In this document: one piece after another, positions 55,055 through 64,000 of the stretch
Position numbering within the stretch: position 1 is the stretch's first letter
Layout: each line of letters begins with the position of its first letter
NCBI RefSeq assembly: GCF_002813325.1
Contig: NZ_PHUG01000001.1
Coordinates: forward strand, 1,984,001-2,048,000
Direction: 5' to 3'
Length of the DNA stretch: 64,000 nucleotides
Source of the DNA: Janthinobacterium sp. 64
GTDB taxonomy: Bacteria > Pseudomonadota > Gammaproteobacteria > Burkholderiales > Burkholderiaceae_D
Made by a program: the position numbers and the translations under genes
The notes under the pieces: generated by a model
Databases searched by the model: none
The model's input: the letters and a program-made list of their open reading frames with translations, nothing else
Told to the model about the DNA's origin: nothing

Positions 55055-57109
55055 TTAAGCGCCCTTGGCGGGCAGGTTGCGGAAGAACTCGACCACTTCT
55101 GCGGTGTCGCGCGTGCGCTTGAACGGTGGCAGGCTTTGCCAGATGCGCTTGCCGTACGGCTTGGAAATGAGGCGTGGATCGCAGATCATCAGCACGCCGC
55201 GGTCGCCCTCGTCACGGATCAATCGGCCCGCGCCCTGCTTCAGGTTGATGATGGCTTCCGGCAGCGAATGGTGCATGAAGCCGTTCTTGCCCTGCTTTTC
55301 CATCACTTCGATGCGCGCGGCCAGCACGGGATCGTCGGGCGGCGCGAACGGCAGCTTGTCGATGATCACCAGAGAGAGCGCATCGCCGCGCACGTCGACG
55401 CCTTCCCAGAAGCTCTGGCTGCCGATCAGCACGCCATTGCCGGCGGCGCGGAACTGGTCCAGCAATTCCGTGCGGCCCTTGTCCCCCTGCACGAACAGGG
55501 GGAAGTTCAGGCCGCGCTGCTTGAATTCGTCGGCCAGGCGCTCGGCCGCGCGCTTGACGGCGCGCAAGGTGGTGCACAGGAAGAAGGTGCGCCCGCCCGC
55601 CGCCTCGATGATGGGCAAGGCGCAGTCGATGACGGCATCCGTGTAGCCCAGCGAGTTCGGTTGCGGCAGGTTTTGCGGCACGAACAGCAAGCCTTGCTGG
55701 CCATAGTCGAAGGGGCTCGGCCACGTGTGCGACGGCTCGCCCGTCAAGCCCATCTGTTCCGAAAAATGCTTGAAATCGTTTTTCACGGCCAGGGTGGCGG
55801 ACGTGAAAATCCAGCTGCGCGGCGTGCCTTCGCGCTGGTTGTTGAAGATCGGGGCGATCGACAATGGTGTTTTATGCAATTGCAAGGAGCTGGAAAACGC
55901 TTCCACCCAGAATACGGCTTCTTCGCCAGCCGCGACCTTGGCCTTCGGATCGAACTTCCAGCCGCTCAGCTGCTGTGCCAGCTCGACGCCGCGCACTCGG
56001 CACTGTTCCAGCGTTTCCGCCCGTTCCGCCTGGGTTTCCAGCACGGCCACCATGCCGTCGAGCTCATCCTTGAGCGTATCGAGCGCGGGAAAGAAATCGC
56101 TCGACGGGGCGATTTGCGGCAGCGACATGCGCACGATATCCTGCGAAAAAGTCAAACGCAGGTCGCGCGCGGCCTTTTCCACCACCGTCACCGTCTTGGC
56201 CCAGTCGATGCCGCGCGCATGCGCCAGGCCCTCGGCCAGCACGTCACGGCACAGTTCCAGGATTTGCGAGGTCGACACCGTGTTGCCAAAGAACAAGGTG
56301 GCCGTATCGGGCAGCTGGTGCGCCTCATCGAAGATGATGGTGTTGGCCGACGGCAGCAATTCCGCCACGCCCGTATCCTTCAGGGCCACGTCGGCAAAGA
56401 ACAGATGGTGGTTGACCACCACCACGTCGGCCTGCTGGGCTTCCTTGCGGGCCTTCATCACAAAACAATCCTGGTAGTACTGGCACTCGGCGCCCATGCA
56501 GGTGTCGCGCGTGGACGTCACCAGGTTCCAGATCATGGCGTTTTCCGGCACCTTGGCCAGTTCCGCCTTGTCGCCGGAACTGGTCATCTTGATGAAACGC
56601 GAGATTTCGCGCAAATGGCCCACGTCGTCGCGCGAGGTCATGCGGCCGTTTTGCAGTGTGCGTTCCAGGTGATAGTGGCAGACGTAATTCGAGCGGCCCT
56701 TGAGCAGGGCGACGGAAACGGGTGCCTGCAGCGCGGCGCGCACGGTGGGAATATCGCGCAAGAACAATTGGTCCTGCAAGTTCTTCGTGCCGGTAGACAC
56801 GATGGTCTTGCCGCCCCACATCAGGGCCGGCACCAGGTAGGCAAAGGTTTTACCTGTGCCCGTGCCCGCCTCGGCGATCAGCGTGGTCTGGCTGTCGATG
56901 GCGCTGGCGATGGCCTTCGCCATGTCCGTTTGCGAACGGCGCGGCTTGTAGCTGCCCACGGCGGGACCGAGCGGGCCGCCCGCGCCGAACAGGCGCTCGA
57001 TGTCGGCGTCGTGCTTGCCAGGGGCCGCCTGGGGTTCGCCTGGCACATCGGCTGGCAAGGCAGCAGGCTGGCCATCTGGGTTTACTGGCAATAAATTGTG
57101 ATCGGTCAA
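55055..57109 (-). CDS. ATP-dependent DNA helicase, DinG/YoaA (XPD-like) family
   Basis: A 684-residue superfamily 2 helicase with an iron-sulfur domain. Walker A is AEAGTGTGKTFAYLVP and the DEAH box is IFDEAHQLPD. The cluster cysteines fit YVCHYHLERT together with CMGAECQYYQDCFV. Motif V/VI is QSFWEGVDVRGDALSLVI and QGAGRLIRDEGDRGVL. DinG-type helicases unwind 5'-to-3' and resolve replication blocks and R-loops. The start is a TTG with no clear ribosome site, so the N-terminus is uncertain. The stop lies within a 12-base direct repeat. Confidence 0.9.
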   Translation of the reverse strand: MTDHNLLPVNPDGQPAALPADVPGEPQAAPGKHDADIERLFGAGGPLGPAVGSYKPRRSQTDMAKAIASAIDSQTTLIAEAGTGTGKTFAYLVPALMWGGKTIVSTGTKNLQDQLFLRDIPTVRAALQAPVSVALLKGRSNYVCHYHLERTLQNGRMTSRDDVGHLREISRFIKMTSSGDKAELAKVPENAMIWNLVTSTRDTCMGAECQYYQDCFVMKARKEAQQADVVVVNHHLFFADVALKDTGVAELLPSANTIIFDEAHQLPDTATLFFGNTVSTSQILELCRDVLAEGLAHARGIDWAKTVTVVEKAARDLRLTFSQDIVRMSLPQIAPSSDFFPALDTLKDELDGMVAVLETQAERAETLEQCRVRGVELAQQLSGWKFDPKAKVAAGEEAVFWVEAFSSSLQLHKTPLSIAPIFNNQREGTPRSWIFTSATLAVKNDFKHFSEQMGLTGEPSHTWPSPFDYGQQGLLFVPQNLPQPNSLGYTDAVIDCALPIIEAAGGRTFFLCTTLRAVKRAAERLADEFKQRGLNFPLFVQGDKGRTELLDQFRAAGNGVLIGSQSFWEGVDVRGDALSLVIIDKLPFAPPDDPVLAARIEVMEKQGKNGFMHHSLPEAIINLKQGAGRLIRDEGDRGVLMICDPRLISKPYGKRIWQSLPPFKRTRDTAEVVEFFRNLPAKGA

Positions 57110-57152
57110 AATATACTTAAGTGAAGGCTGGACTGGACGCTACTGGCGCCCC

Positions 57153-57353
57153 TCAGGCGGGAACGTCGGGCACCAACTGCATTTTCAGCAAGGTGATGTG
57201 ATCCTTCAATTGCAATTTGCGCTTTTTCAGGCGGCGCAGTTGCAGCTCGTCATGGTGGCCATCGAGTATCAGCAACTCGATGACGGCATCAAGGTCGCGG
57301 TGTTCCACGTTGAGTTCAATCAGGCGCCGCTGTATTTGCTGTGCATCGCTCAT
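57153..57353 (-). CDS. DUF465 (YdcH family) small protein
   Basis: A 66-residue helical protein beginning MSDAQQIQRRLIELNVEHRD, with DAVIELLILDGHHDELQLRR and a basic RLKKRKLQLKDHI helix, the YdcH pattern. The function is unknown. ATG 57353 gives the family length; a 37-residue upstream extension is not supported. Confidence 0.85.
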   Translation of the reverse strand: MSDAQQIQRRLIELNVEHRDLDAVIELLILDGHHDELQLRRLKKRKLQLKDHITLLKMQLVPDVPA

Positions 57354-57490
57354 GTGTTGCGTTCCAGGCAGTGTTGGTAACGGTGTTGGGAAACCGGCGC
57401 GCGCAGCATACGCAGGCAGCCATGGTGCATAGTTTAACCTGCCGCGCGCCTTAGGGCACGCCATTTCCGACTTGCTCCGGCGCGGCAGTG

Positions 57491-58189
57491 TTATTTGGCC
57501 GGCGTGCTGGCAGCGGCGGCAGCCGCCTTGGCAGCCTTGGCCTGCGCTTCGGCCTGGCGTTCGGCCAGGCGCTGCGCCACCCGCTTCTGGCGCGCCACGG
57601 CGTCAGCCTGCTTGCGCGCATAGTCTGCCTCGCGCGCTGCGCGGCGCGGCGCTTCGGCGGCGGCAGCAGCGGCCTGCTTCGCCACCTTCGCTGCATGCTC
57701 AGCTTCGCGCTCGGCAAGGCTCTTGCCTTCCGGCTTGGGCGGCGCCGGCTCGGGCGTGACCACTTTCACGGGCTTGGGCATGGCCGCGGCGCGCTGCTCG
57801 GCGTCGAGACGCGCATCTTCCTGCGTCCTGGCCAGGTCGATATCGCGCAGGCGCACGGATTCGGCCCGCTTGAAGTAATTCGCTTCCGCGTCGACGGCGC
57901 GCAGGCGCACGAGGATCAGGCGGCGCTTTTCCTTGGCCTGGTCGAGGCAGTTATTCACGAAAAACTTGTTGTAGCACTCCAGTTCGCGCGCGGCAAACTC
58001 GTTTTCGGCCGCTTCGCGCTCGCTGGCTGACTGCTTCAGCTTGGCGTCCGCTTCCTCCACCGACAAGGTCGCGGGCACCTGCGGCGCGCCAACCTCATCC
58101 AACGCCGCCACCCCTTGGTGCGCGCAGGCGGACAACGCCAGGACCAGGCCCAGCGCCGCACCCAGCTTGTATAGTGTATTTGCCATCAT
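57491..58189 (-). CDS. Coiled-coil lipoprotein of unknown function
   Basis: A 232-residue protein with lipobox LSAC (Cys near residue 22). The remainder is charged and helical, rich in Ala, Glu, Arg and Lys, so probably a long coiled coil, with a short Pro-rich break (TPEPAPPKPEG, about 143-153). Two cysteines (ELECYNKFFVNNCLDQ) could pair. No named family is recognised. It follows zapE by 16 bases on the same strand. Low complexity makes homology claims unreliable. Confidence 0.7.
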   Translation of the reverse strand: MMANTLYKLGAALGLVLALSACAHQGVAALDEVGAPQVPATLSVEEADAKLKQSASEREAAENEFAARELECYNKFFVNNCLDQAKEKRRLILVRLRAVDAEANYFKRAESVRLRDIDLARTQEDARLDAEQRAAAMPKPVKVVTPEPAPPKPEGKSLAEREAEHAAKVAKQAAAAAAEAPRRAAREADYARKQADAVARQKRVAQRLAERQAEAQAKAAKAAAAAASTPAK

Positions 58190-58205
58190 GTTCCTTATCC
58201 CTGCC

Positions 58206-59303
58206 TCAAACGATCGCGTCGGCCGCGCCGCGCTGTTCTTTTTCCATGTATTCGCGCGATTGCATCTCGATGATACGCGAAACGGTGCGGTGAAACTCGT
58301 TGGCCAGCATGCCGTTCGTGTACAGCTGCTCGGGAGCCACTTCGGCCGACATGATCAGCTTGACCTTTTGATCATAAAACACGTCAATCAGCCACGTGAA
58401 GCGGCGCGCTTCGGACGACTGCGCCGCCGACATGGACGGTATGCCGGACAATATCACCGTATGGAAGCGGCTGGCGATTTCCAGGTAATCATTTTGCGAG
58501 CGGGGGCCGCCGCACAGGGTGGCAAAATCGAACCAGATGATGCCGCCGGCGCGGCGCAGGCAATGGATTTCGCGGCTCTCGATGCGGATGCGCGCGTCTT
58601 CGTCGGCCGTCTCGGCGATGCGCGTGTAGGCGTCGCGCAAGGCCTGGTCCGTGTCCGCACCGAGCGGGGTATAGTAACTTTCTACCTGCTCCAGCGCGCG
58701 GCCGCGGTAATCGACGCCCGCGTCGACGTTCATCACGTCGAGCTTGTCCTTGAGTAGCGCGATGGTCGGCAGCATGCGGTCGCGGTGCAAGCCGTCCGGA
58801 TACAGCAGGTCGGGGTCGTAATTCGAGGTCATGATGAAGGACACGCCATTGGCGAACAGGGCCGACAGCAGGTTGTACAGGATCATCGCATCGGCGATGT
58901 CGGAGACGTGGAATTCATCGAAACAGATCAGGCGGTATTTCTTGGCGATGCGCTTGGCCACTTCGTCGAGCGGATCGGCCACGCCCTTCAATTCATCGAG
59001 CTGCTGGTGCACGCCGCGCATGAATTCGTGAAAGTGCAATCGCGTCTTGCGCACCAGGGGCACGACCGAGTAAAAACTGTCCATCAGGAACGATTTGCCG
59101 CGTCCTACCCCGCCCCACATGTACACGCCTTTCGGCACGGCGGGACGGTTGATCAGGCGCTTGAAGGTGCTCGAACGCTGGCCCTTGTAGGCCACCCACT
59201 CGTCATAGCACAGCTGCAGGCGGTCGACCGCACGCCGCTGGGCGGCATCGGCCTTGAAATCACGCTTCTGCAACGCGTGCTGGTAAAACTCTTCTACGTT
59301 CAT
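58206..59303 (-). CDS. zapE: Cell division protein ZapE (AFG1-like ATPase)
   Basis: A 365-residue AAA ATPase of the LACE1/AFG1 type that affects Z-ring stability and protein quality control. Walker A is GGVGRGKSFLMDSF, Walker B is LICFDEFHVSDIADAMIL. RPAVPKGVYMWGGVGRGKSF and SNYDPDLLYPDGLHRDRMLP are diagnostic. ATG 59303 gives the usual start MNVEEFYQHALQKRDF. It follows lpdA on the same strand. Confidence 0.94.
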   Translation of the reverse strand: MNVEEFYQHALQKRDFKADAAQRRAVDRLQLCYDEWVAYKGQRSSTFKRLINRPAVPKGVYMWGGVGRGKSFLMDSFYSVVPLVRKTRLHFHEFMRGVHQQLDELKGVADPLDEVAKRIAKKYRLICFDEFHVSDIADAMILYNLLSALFANGVSFIMTSNYDPDLLYPDGLHRDRMLPTIALLKDKLDVMNVDAGVDYRGRALEQVESYYTPLGADTDQALRDAYTRIAETADEDARIRIESREIHCLRRAGGIIWFDFATLCGGPRSQNDYLEIASRFHTVILSGIPSMSAAQSSEARRFTWLIDVFYDQKVKLIMSAEVAPEQLYTNGMLANEFHRTVSRIIEMQSREYMEKEQRGAADAIV

Positions 59304-59373
59304 GGGATTCGCTTTAACGCACAAGGGCGCCGGCGGAAAAAATCCGCGAGCGCCCCTGCAGGACTAACTACAA

Positions 59374-60804
59374 TTAAAAGTTCAACGTACGCTTGTCAAC
59401 CGCCAGTGCCGCTTCCTTGGTCGCTTCCGACAGCGATGGGTGGGCGTGGCAGATGCGCGCGATGTCTTCGGCCGAGGCCTTGAATTCCATCGCCACGACG
59501 GCTTCGGAAATCAGTTCGGAGGCCATCGGGCCGACGATGTGCACGCCGAGGATTTCATCGGTGGTCGCATCGGCCAGGAATTTCACCATGCCCGAAGTGT
59601 CGCCCAGCGCGCGCGCACGGCCATTGGCCATGAACGGGAAGGTGCCGGCCTTGTAGGCGATGCCTTCGGCCTTCAGGGTTTGCTCGGTCTTGCCGACCCA
59701 CGCGATTTCCGGCGAGGTGTAGATCACCCACGGAATCGTGTTGAAGTTGGTGTGGCCATGCTGGCCGGCGATACGCTCGGCCACGGCAACGCCTTCTTCT
59801 TCGGCCTTGTGCGCCAGCATCGGGCCGCGCACGACGTCGCCCACTGCCCACACGTTCGGCAGGTTGGTCTTGCAGTCGCCGTCAACGGCGATGAAGCCGC
59901 GTTCGTCCAGCTGCAGGCCGACTTTATCGGCGCCCAGGCCATTCGTGTTCGGCGTACGGCCGATCGAGATGATCAGCTTGTCGAACACGGCTTTTTGCGC
60001 TTCGCCCTTGGCGTCCACGAATTCCACGGTGACGTCTTTCTTGCCTGGCGTGATGGCGCCGATCTTGCAACCGAGGTTGATCTTCAAGCCTTGCTTGATG
60101 AACAGCTTCGACGCTTCCTTGGCGATCTGCTCGTCGACGGCGCCCAGGAAGACCGGCAGGCCTTCGAGCACGGTGACGTCAGCACCCAGGCGGCGCCATA
60201 CGCTGCCCATTTCCAGGCCGATCACGCCGGCGCCGATGACGCCCAGCTTGGCTGGTACGGCGTCGATGGCCAGTGCGCCCGTGTTCGACAGGATCAGTTT
60301 CTCGTCGAATGGTGCGCCCGGCAGTTCGCGCGCGTTCGAACCCGTGGCGATGACCACGTGCTTGGCCGTCAAGGTTTCGTTGGCTGCGCCCGTCACGCTG
60401 ATCTCATACGCGCCAGCGGCGGCGGCGGCGAAAGCGGCGCGGCCGTGGAAGAAGGCGATCTTGTTCTTCTTGAACAGGTACAGGATGCCGTCGTTGTTTT
60501 GCTTGACGACGGTGTCTTTGCGCTTGAGCATCTGGCCCAGGTTCAGCTTCAGGCCGGCGACGTCGATGCCGTGCTCGGCGAAGCTGTGGCCCGCGTGTTC
60601 GAAATGCTCGGACGATTGCAGCAGCGCTTTCGACGGGATGCAGCCGACGTTGGTGCAGGTACCGCCAGGCGCGGCGCCGCCCTTGGCGTTCGACCACTCG
60701 TCGACGCACGCGACGGAAAAGCCCAGCTGCGCTGCGCGGATGGCGGCGATGTAGCCGCCAGGGCCCGCACCGATGACCACTACGTCAAATTGTTTAGTAC
60801 TCAT
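59374..60804 (-). CDS. lpdA: Dihydrolipoyl dehydrogenase (E3)
   Basis: A 476-residue flavoprotein that reoxidises lipoyl groups of 2-oxo acid dehydrogenases with NAD. The FAD site is VVIGAGPGGYIAAIRAAQLG; the redox pair is in GGTCTNVGCIPSKALLQ. The NAD site is VIGAGVIGLEMGSVWRRLGA and the active-site HE pair is in CHAHPSLSEATKEAAL. Its ATG overlaps the 3' end of the PspC gene by 11 bases. It belongs to the odhA-odhB-lpdA block. Confidence 0.97.
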   Translation of the reverse strand: MSTKQFDVVVIGAGPGGYIAAIRAAQLGFSVACVDEWSNAKGGAAPGGTCTNVGCIPSKALLQSSEHFEHAGHSFAEHGIDVAGLKLNLGQMLKRKDTVVKQNNDGILYLFKKNKIAFFHGRAAFAAAAAGAYEISVTGAANETLTAKHVVIATGSNARELPGAPFDEKLILSNTGALAIDAVPAKLGVIGAGVIGLEMGSVWRRLGADVTVLEGLPVFLGAVDEQIAKEASKLFIKQGLKINLGCKIGAITPGKKDVTVEFVDAKGEAQKAVFDKLIISIGRTPNTNGLGADKVGLQLDERGFIAVDGDCKTNLPNVWAVGDVVRGPMLAHKAEEEGVAVAERIAGQHGHTNFNTIPWVIYTSPEIAWVGKTEQTLKAEGIAYKAGTFPFMANGRARALGDTSGMVKFLADATTDEILGVHIVGPMASELISEAVVAMEFKASAEDIARICHAHPSLSEATKEAALAVDKRTLNF

Positions 60805-61174
60805 GTTTTGTTATTCCAATCTCTTCGTCTGGTACGAAAATCCACAATAGAAGGTAAATCACCACGCCGAAGCCGAAGGTCAATGTAAACAGGACGAAGA
60901 CGAGGCGCCAGATCCACGCTTCCATGCCGGAAGCGCGGCCCAGGCCGCCGCAGACGCCACCGAGCCAGCGGTCGTTGCGCGAACGGCGCAGGCGGTTGAA
61001 TTCCTGCACCAGGTCGTTCGATGCGTTCGACGGGCCGGAGTCGGAGGGACTCTCAGATTTGTCCAGGTTGATATTGCTCAGGAGCTTGGCTTTCGCTTGC
61101 GCGAATTCCGCGTCGCTCAGGGCGCCCGCCAGGTGCAACTCGTGCAGACGCTTGATTTCTTCAGAGATGTTCAT
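60794..61174 (-). CDS. SHOCT and PspC domain membrane protein
   Basis: A 126-residue protein beginning MNISEEIKRLHELHLAGALS, a SHOCT-like helical motif (about 1-40), a spacer, and a PspC domain (about 70-120, WLGGVCGGLGRASGMEAWIW with a hydrophobic VVIYLLLWIFVPDEE). PspC proteins sense envelope stress. ATG 61174 has AGAGGATTC nearby; an in-frame ATG five codons upstream is possible. It overlaps lpdA by 11 bases, and lies between odhB and lpdA, so it is cotranscribed with metabolic genes. Confidence 0.88.
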   Translation of the reverse strand: MNISEEIKRLHELHLAGALSDAEFAQAKAKLLSNINLDKSESPSDSGPSNASNDLVQEFNRLRRSRNDRWLGGVCGGLGRASGMEAWIWRLVFVLFTLTFGFGVVIYLLLWIFVPDEEIGITKHEY

Positions 61175-61267
61175 AGAATCCTCTTTCATTGAGATCAGCC
61201 AGCTGCGTCTTCTGGCAAGGGGTATCAGCTACATTGCCCCGGCGGCGACGCCGGGGGACTACGGTGC

Positions 61268-62524
61268 TTACAGGTCCAGCAGCAGGCGTGCAGGATCTTC
61301 CAGCGCTTCTTTCATCGCCACCAGGCCCAGGACGGCTTCGCGGCCGTCGATGATGCGGTGGTCGTAGGACATGGCCAGGTAGTTCATCGGACGTACCACG
61401 ATCTGGCCGTTTTCGACAACAGCGCGGTCCTTGGTCGCATGCACGCCCAGGATGGCCGATTGTGGCGGGTTGATGATCGGGGTCGACAGCATGGAGCCGA
61501 AGGTGCCGCCGTTCGAGATCGAGAACGTGCCGCCCGTCAGGTCGTCCAGGGTCAGCTTGCCTTCCTTGGCTTTCGCGCCGAATTCACCGATTTTTTTCTC
61601 GATGTCGGCGATCGACAGCTGGTCCGCGTTGCGGATGATAGGCACGACCAGGCCGCGCGGCGAACCGACAGCGATGCCGATGTCGAAGTAGCCGTGGTAC
61701 AGGATGTCGTTGCCGTCAACGGAGGCATTGATGATCGGGTACTTTTTCAGCGCGGCGACGGCGGCCTTGACGAAGAAGGACATGAAGCCCAGCTTGACGC
61801 CGTGCTCTTTCTCGAACTTGTCCTTGTACTTGTTGCGCAGATCGATGACCGGCTGCATGTTCACTTCATTGAACGTGGTCAGGATGGCGTTCGTCGATTG
61901 CGATTGCAGCAGGCGCTCGGCGATACGTGCGCGCAGGCGGCTCATCGGCACGCGCTCTTCAGGGCGGTCGCCCAGGCTGGCTGCCGATGGCGTGGCAACT
62001 TGCTGCAACGCTGGCTTGGCGGCGGCTGGCGCCAGAGGCGCGACAGCTGGCTTGGCGGAAGCGGCCAGGGCGTCGCCCTTGGTCACGCGGCCGTCTTTGC
62101 CCGAACCGGCGACGTCGCCAGCGGACAGGCCTTTTTCGGACAGGATCTTGGCAGCGGCAGGCATGGCGACATCGCCTTTGGTCGCAGCGGCAGGCGCCGA
62201 CGCGTTAGCGGTGTCTTGCGCGGCGGCAGCCAGGGCTGGTGCAGGCACGGCCGACACTTCCATCGGGCTGACCTTGGCCGAGCCGTCGGTGTCGATGATG
62301 GCGATGACTTCGCCGGCAACGACGGTGGCGCCGTCAGCCTTGATGATTTGCACGATCACGCCAGCGGCAGGCGCCGGCAGTTCCAGCACGACTTTGTCGG
62401 TTTCGATATCGATCATGTTTTCGTCGCGCGCAACTGCTTCGCCGACTTTCTTGTGCCATGCCAGCAGGGTCGCTTCTGCAACCGATTCCGACAACTGGGG
62501 AACTTTGACTTCGATTTGTGCCAT
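61268..62524 (-). CDS. odhB: 2-oxoglutarate dehydrogenase E2 component (dihydrolipoyllysine succinyltransferase)
   Basis: A 418-residue E2 enzyme. The lipoyl domain carries its attachment lysine in [20 protein letters not shown] (about 40-60). A peripheral-subunit-binding region follows ([20 protein letters not shown], about 120-160). The catalytic C-terminal domain has the active-site His/Asp in [16 protein letters not shown]. Ala/Pro-rich linkers separate them. It transfers succinyl to CoA in the TCA cycle. Confidence 0.96.
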   Translation of the reverse strand: MAQIEVKVPQLSESVAEATLLAWHKKVGEAVARDENMIDIETDKVVLELPAPAAGVIVQIIKADGATVVAGEVIAIIDTDGSAKVSPMEVSAVPAPALAAAAQDTANASAPAAATKGDVAMPAAAKILSEKGLSAGDVAGSGKDGRVTKGDALAASAKPAVAPLAPAAAKPALQQVATPSAASLGDRPEERVPMSRLRARIAERLLQSQSTNAILTTFNEVNMQPVIDLRNKYKDKFEKEHGVKLGFMSFFVKAAVAALKKYPIINASVDGNDILYHGYFDIGIAVGSPRGLVVPIIRNADQLSIADIEKKIGEFGAKAKEGKLTLDDLTGGTFSISNGGTFGSMLSTPIINPPQSAILGVHATKDRAVVENGQIVVRPMNYLAMSYDHRIIDGREAVLGLVAMKEALEDPARLLLDL

Positions 62525-62640
62525 GTAAAACTCCGTTTATTTTGTTATTGCGGCGCCGCCCCTGCGTAGCAAGGGCGGCGCTCCGTCATGATGTATGCAA
62601 GCAGGCGCCATGCATGTGCATGGCGCCCTTATCCTGCCGC

Positions 62641-64000
62641 TTACTTGGTCAGGATAAAACCCTTCAGCTTCGAGAATGCCGTTTCCAGCAGATCTTTTTG
62701 CTGGGCGTAGTGCTTGTCATAGTAACCGACAGCAGGCGACGCCGAAGCAGGACGGCCGGCGTAAGCCAGACGCTGACCCGATTCCAGGCCTTCGAAGATG
62801 TTGTGCTGGATCTGGAACCAGGCGCCCTGGTTTTGCGGCTCGTCCTGCGCCCAGACGACTTCGACCAGGTTCGGGAACTTCTTCAGTTCAGCAGCGAACG
62901 ACTTGTGCGGGAACGGATACAGCTGTTCCAGGCGCACGATGGCCGTGTCGGTCTGGCCACGGGTCTTGCGTGCGTTGACCAGGTCGTAATAGACCTTGCC
63001 CGAGCAGGCGACGACGCGCTTGACTTTCTTGGCATCGATTTTGTCGTCGACTTCGCCGATGACGGTCTGGAAACCACCCTTGGACAGGTCGGTCAGCGGC
63101 GAACCGGCATCCTTGTTGCGCAACAACGACTTCGGCGTCAGGATGACCAGCGGCTTGCGGAACTGGCGCACCATCTGGCGGCGCAGCAAATGGAAGATCT
63201 GCGCAGCCGTCGTCGGTTGCACCACTTGCATGTTGTTGTCTGCGCACAGTTGCAGGAAACGCTCTGGACGCGCGGACGAGTGCTCAGGGCCCTGGCCTTC
63301 GTAACCGTGCGGCAGCATCATGACCAGGCCAGAAGCGCGGCCCCATTTCACTTCGCCGGAGCTGATGAATTGGTCGATCACCACTTGCGCGCCGTTGGCG
63401 AAGTCACCAAACTGGGCTTCCCAGATCGTCAGCGTGTTCGGTTCAGCGGTCGAGTAGCCGTATTCGAAGGCCAGTACGGCTTCTTCGGACAGCACCGAGT
63501 CGATGACGGTGAACGGCGCCTGGTTGTCCGACACGTTTTGCAGCGGAATGTAGGTACCGGCATCCCAACGCTCGCGGTTTTGATCGTGCAGCACGGCGTG
63601 GCGGTGCACGAAGGTGCCGCGGCCGGCATCCTGGCCCGTCAGGCGGATGGCGTAGCCGGACGATACCAGCGAAGCGTAGGCCAGGTGTTCGCCCATGCCC
63701 CAGTCCAGGTTCATTTCGCCACGGCCCATGGTGCCACGGTCGCCCAGTACTTTTTCAACCAGCGAATGGACCTTGAAGTCTTCCGGCACGGTGGTGATGC
63801 GGGTGGCCAGGCGTTTCAGTTCCGTCATCGGCACGGCGGTGTCGGCCGAATCGGTCCATTTCTTGTTCAGGAACGGCAGCCAGTCGACGGCGTACTTGTT
63901 CTTGAAGTTCGAGATGACCGGATCGACGGTGTGCTTGCCGGCGTCCATGGCGTCGCGGAAAGCGGCCACCATCTTGTCGCCGCCATCGGCAGGGATCACG
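62641..64000 (-). CDS. odhA: 2-oxoglutarate dehydrogenase E1 component, C-terminal part (runs off window)
   Basis: The minus-strand frame is open from the window edge to a TAA at 62641, giving the last 452 residues of a family of about 940. Typical E1 segments are LDWGMGEHLAYASLVSSGYA, GRGTFVHRHAVLHDQNRER, FEYGYSTAEPNTLTIWEAQF and QFISSGEVKWGRASGLVMML. It decarboxylates 2-oxoglutarate with thiamine diphosphate. odhB begins 117 bases downstream, so the three odh genes form one unit with the PspC gene inserted. Confidence 0.96.
   Translation of the reverse strand, partial: VIPADGGDKMVAAFRDAMDAGKHTVDPVISNFKNKYAVDWLPFLNKKWTDSADTAVPMTELKRLATRITTVPEDFKVHSLVEKVLGDRGTMGRGEMNLDWGMGEHLAYASLVSSGYAIRLTGQDAGRGTFVHRHAVLHDQNRERWDAGTYIPLQNVSDNQAPFTVIDSVLSEEAVLAFEYGYSTAEPNTLTIWEAQFGDFANGAQVVIDQFISSGEVKWGRASGLVMMLPHGYEGQGPEHSSARPERFLQLCADNNMQVVQPTTAAQIFHLLRRQMVRQFRKPLVILTPKSLLRNKDAGSPLTDLSKGGFQTVIGEVDDKIDAKKVKRVVACSGKVYYDLVNARKTRGQTDTAIVRLEQLYPFPHKSFAAELKKFPNLVEVVWAQDEPQNQGAWFQIQHNIFEGLESGQRLAYAGRPASASPAVGYYDKHYAQQKDLLETAFSKLKGFILTK

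Overview
The window reads as a chromosomal segment of a high-GC betaproteobacterium of the family Oxalobacteraceae, most like Janthinobacterium or a close relative (Duganella, Massilia). The basis is the gene order ispG-hisS-yfgM-bamB-der-hfq-hflX-hflK-hflC-hisZ-purA, the surE-pcm-nlpD-rpoS block, the odhA-odhB-lpdA block, and the overall protein character. This is inference from content, not a database match. Nearly all genes from 21.8 kb onward lie on the minus strand.

Layout. 1-1.8 kb: 5' part of a SulP anion transporter, then three identical tRNA-Asn genes, each with its own promoter and terminator. 1.8-5.3 kb: an amino acid aminotransferase divergent from uvrB. 5.3-8.8 kb: small accessory genes (an ArsR/SdpI-like/hydrolase operon, a DUF3224 protein, an AraC regulator). 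8.8-13.7 kb: a LysR regulator, porin, ModA-like periplasmic protein and MHS-type carboxylate transporter, best read as a trans-aconitate/tricarboxylate uptake locus, followed by a convergent flavin reductase. 13.8-19.7 kb: a tightly coupled three-gene island encoding a membrane-anchored TerB-N/TerB-C protein, a BrxD-like (DUF2791) ATPase and an Lhr/BrxHI-like helicase; it looks like a DNA-processing or defence module. 19.9-23.4 kb: an AI-2E family permease, a proline-rich membrane protein, and a GNAT / 43-residue ORF / NIPSNAP operon with ATGA overlaps on both sides of the tiny gene.

22.8-39.7 kb is housekeeping: a phosphoribosyltransferase, purA, hisZ, hflC, hflK, hflX, hfq (with a heat-shock-like promoter), der, bamB, a YfgM-like protein, hisS, ispG, a RodZ-like protein, pilW, rlmN and ndk. 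39.9-46 kb holds a YccA-type membrane protein, a LysR regulator, cfa, a JmjC-type cupin and a lipoprotein chitinase whose upstream region carries 11-bp-phased direct repeats. 46.3-51.6 kb: an 80-bp tandem repeat, then rlmD, rpoS, nlpD, pcm and surE. 51.7-54.8 kb: a TIR-domain protein beside a KGGTGR-motif MinD/ParA-like ATPase carrying seven exact 42-residue TPRs, the second conflict-system candidate. 55-64 kb: a DinG-like helicase, a DUF465 protein, a coiled-coil lipoprotein, zapE, lpdA, a PspC-domain gene overlapping lpdA, odhB, and the 3' half of odhA running off the window.

Functional themes are FtsH control (HflK/HflC and the YccA-like protein), RNA and stress regulation (Hfq, HflX, RpoS), envelope biogenesis (BamB, RodZ-like, PilW, NlpD, Cfa) and the 2-oxoglutarate dehydrogenase complex. 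Two accessory modules, TerB-N/BrxD/helicase and TIR/KGGTGR-TPR, are the strongest leads for an undescribed system.
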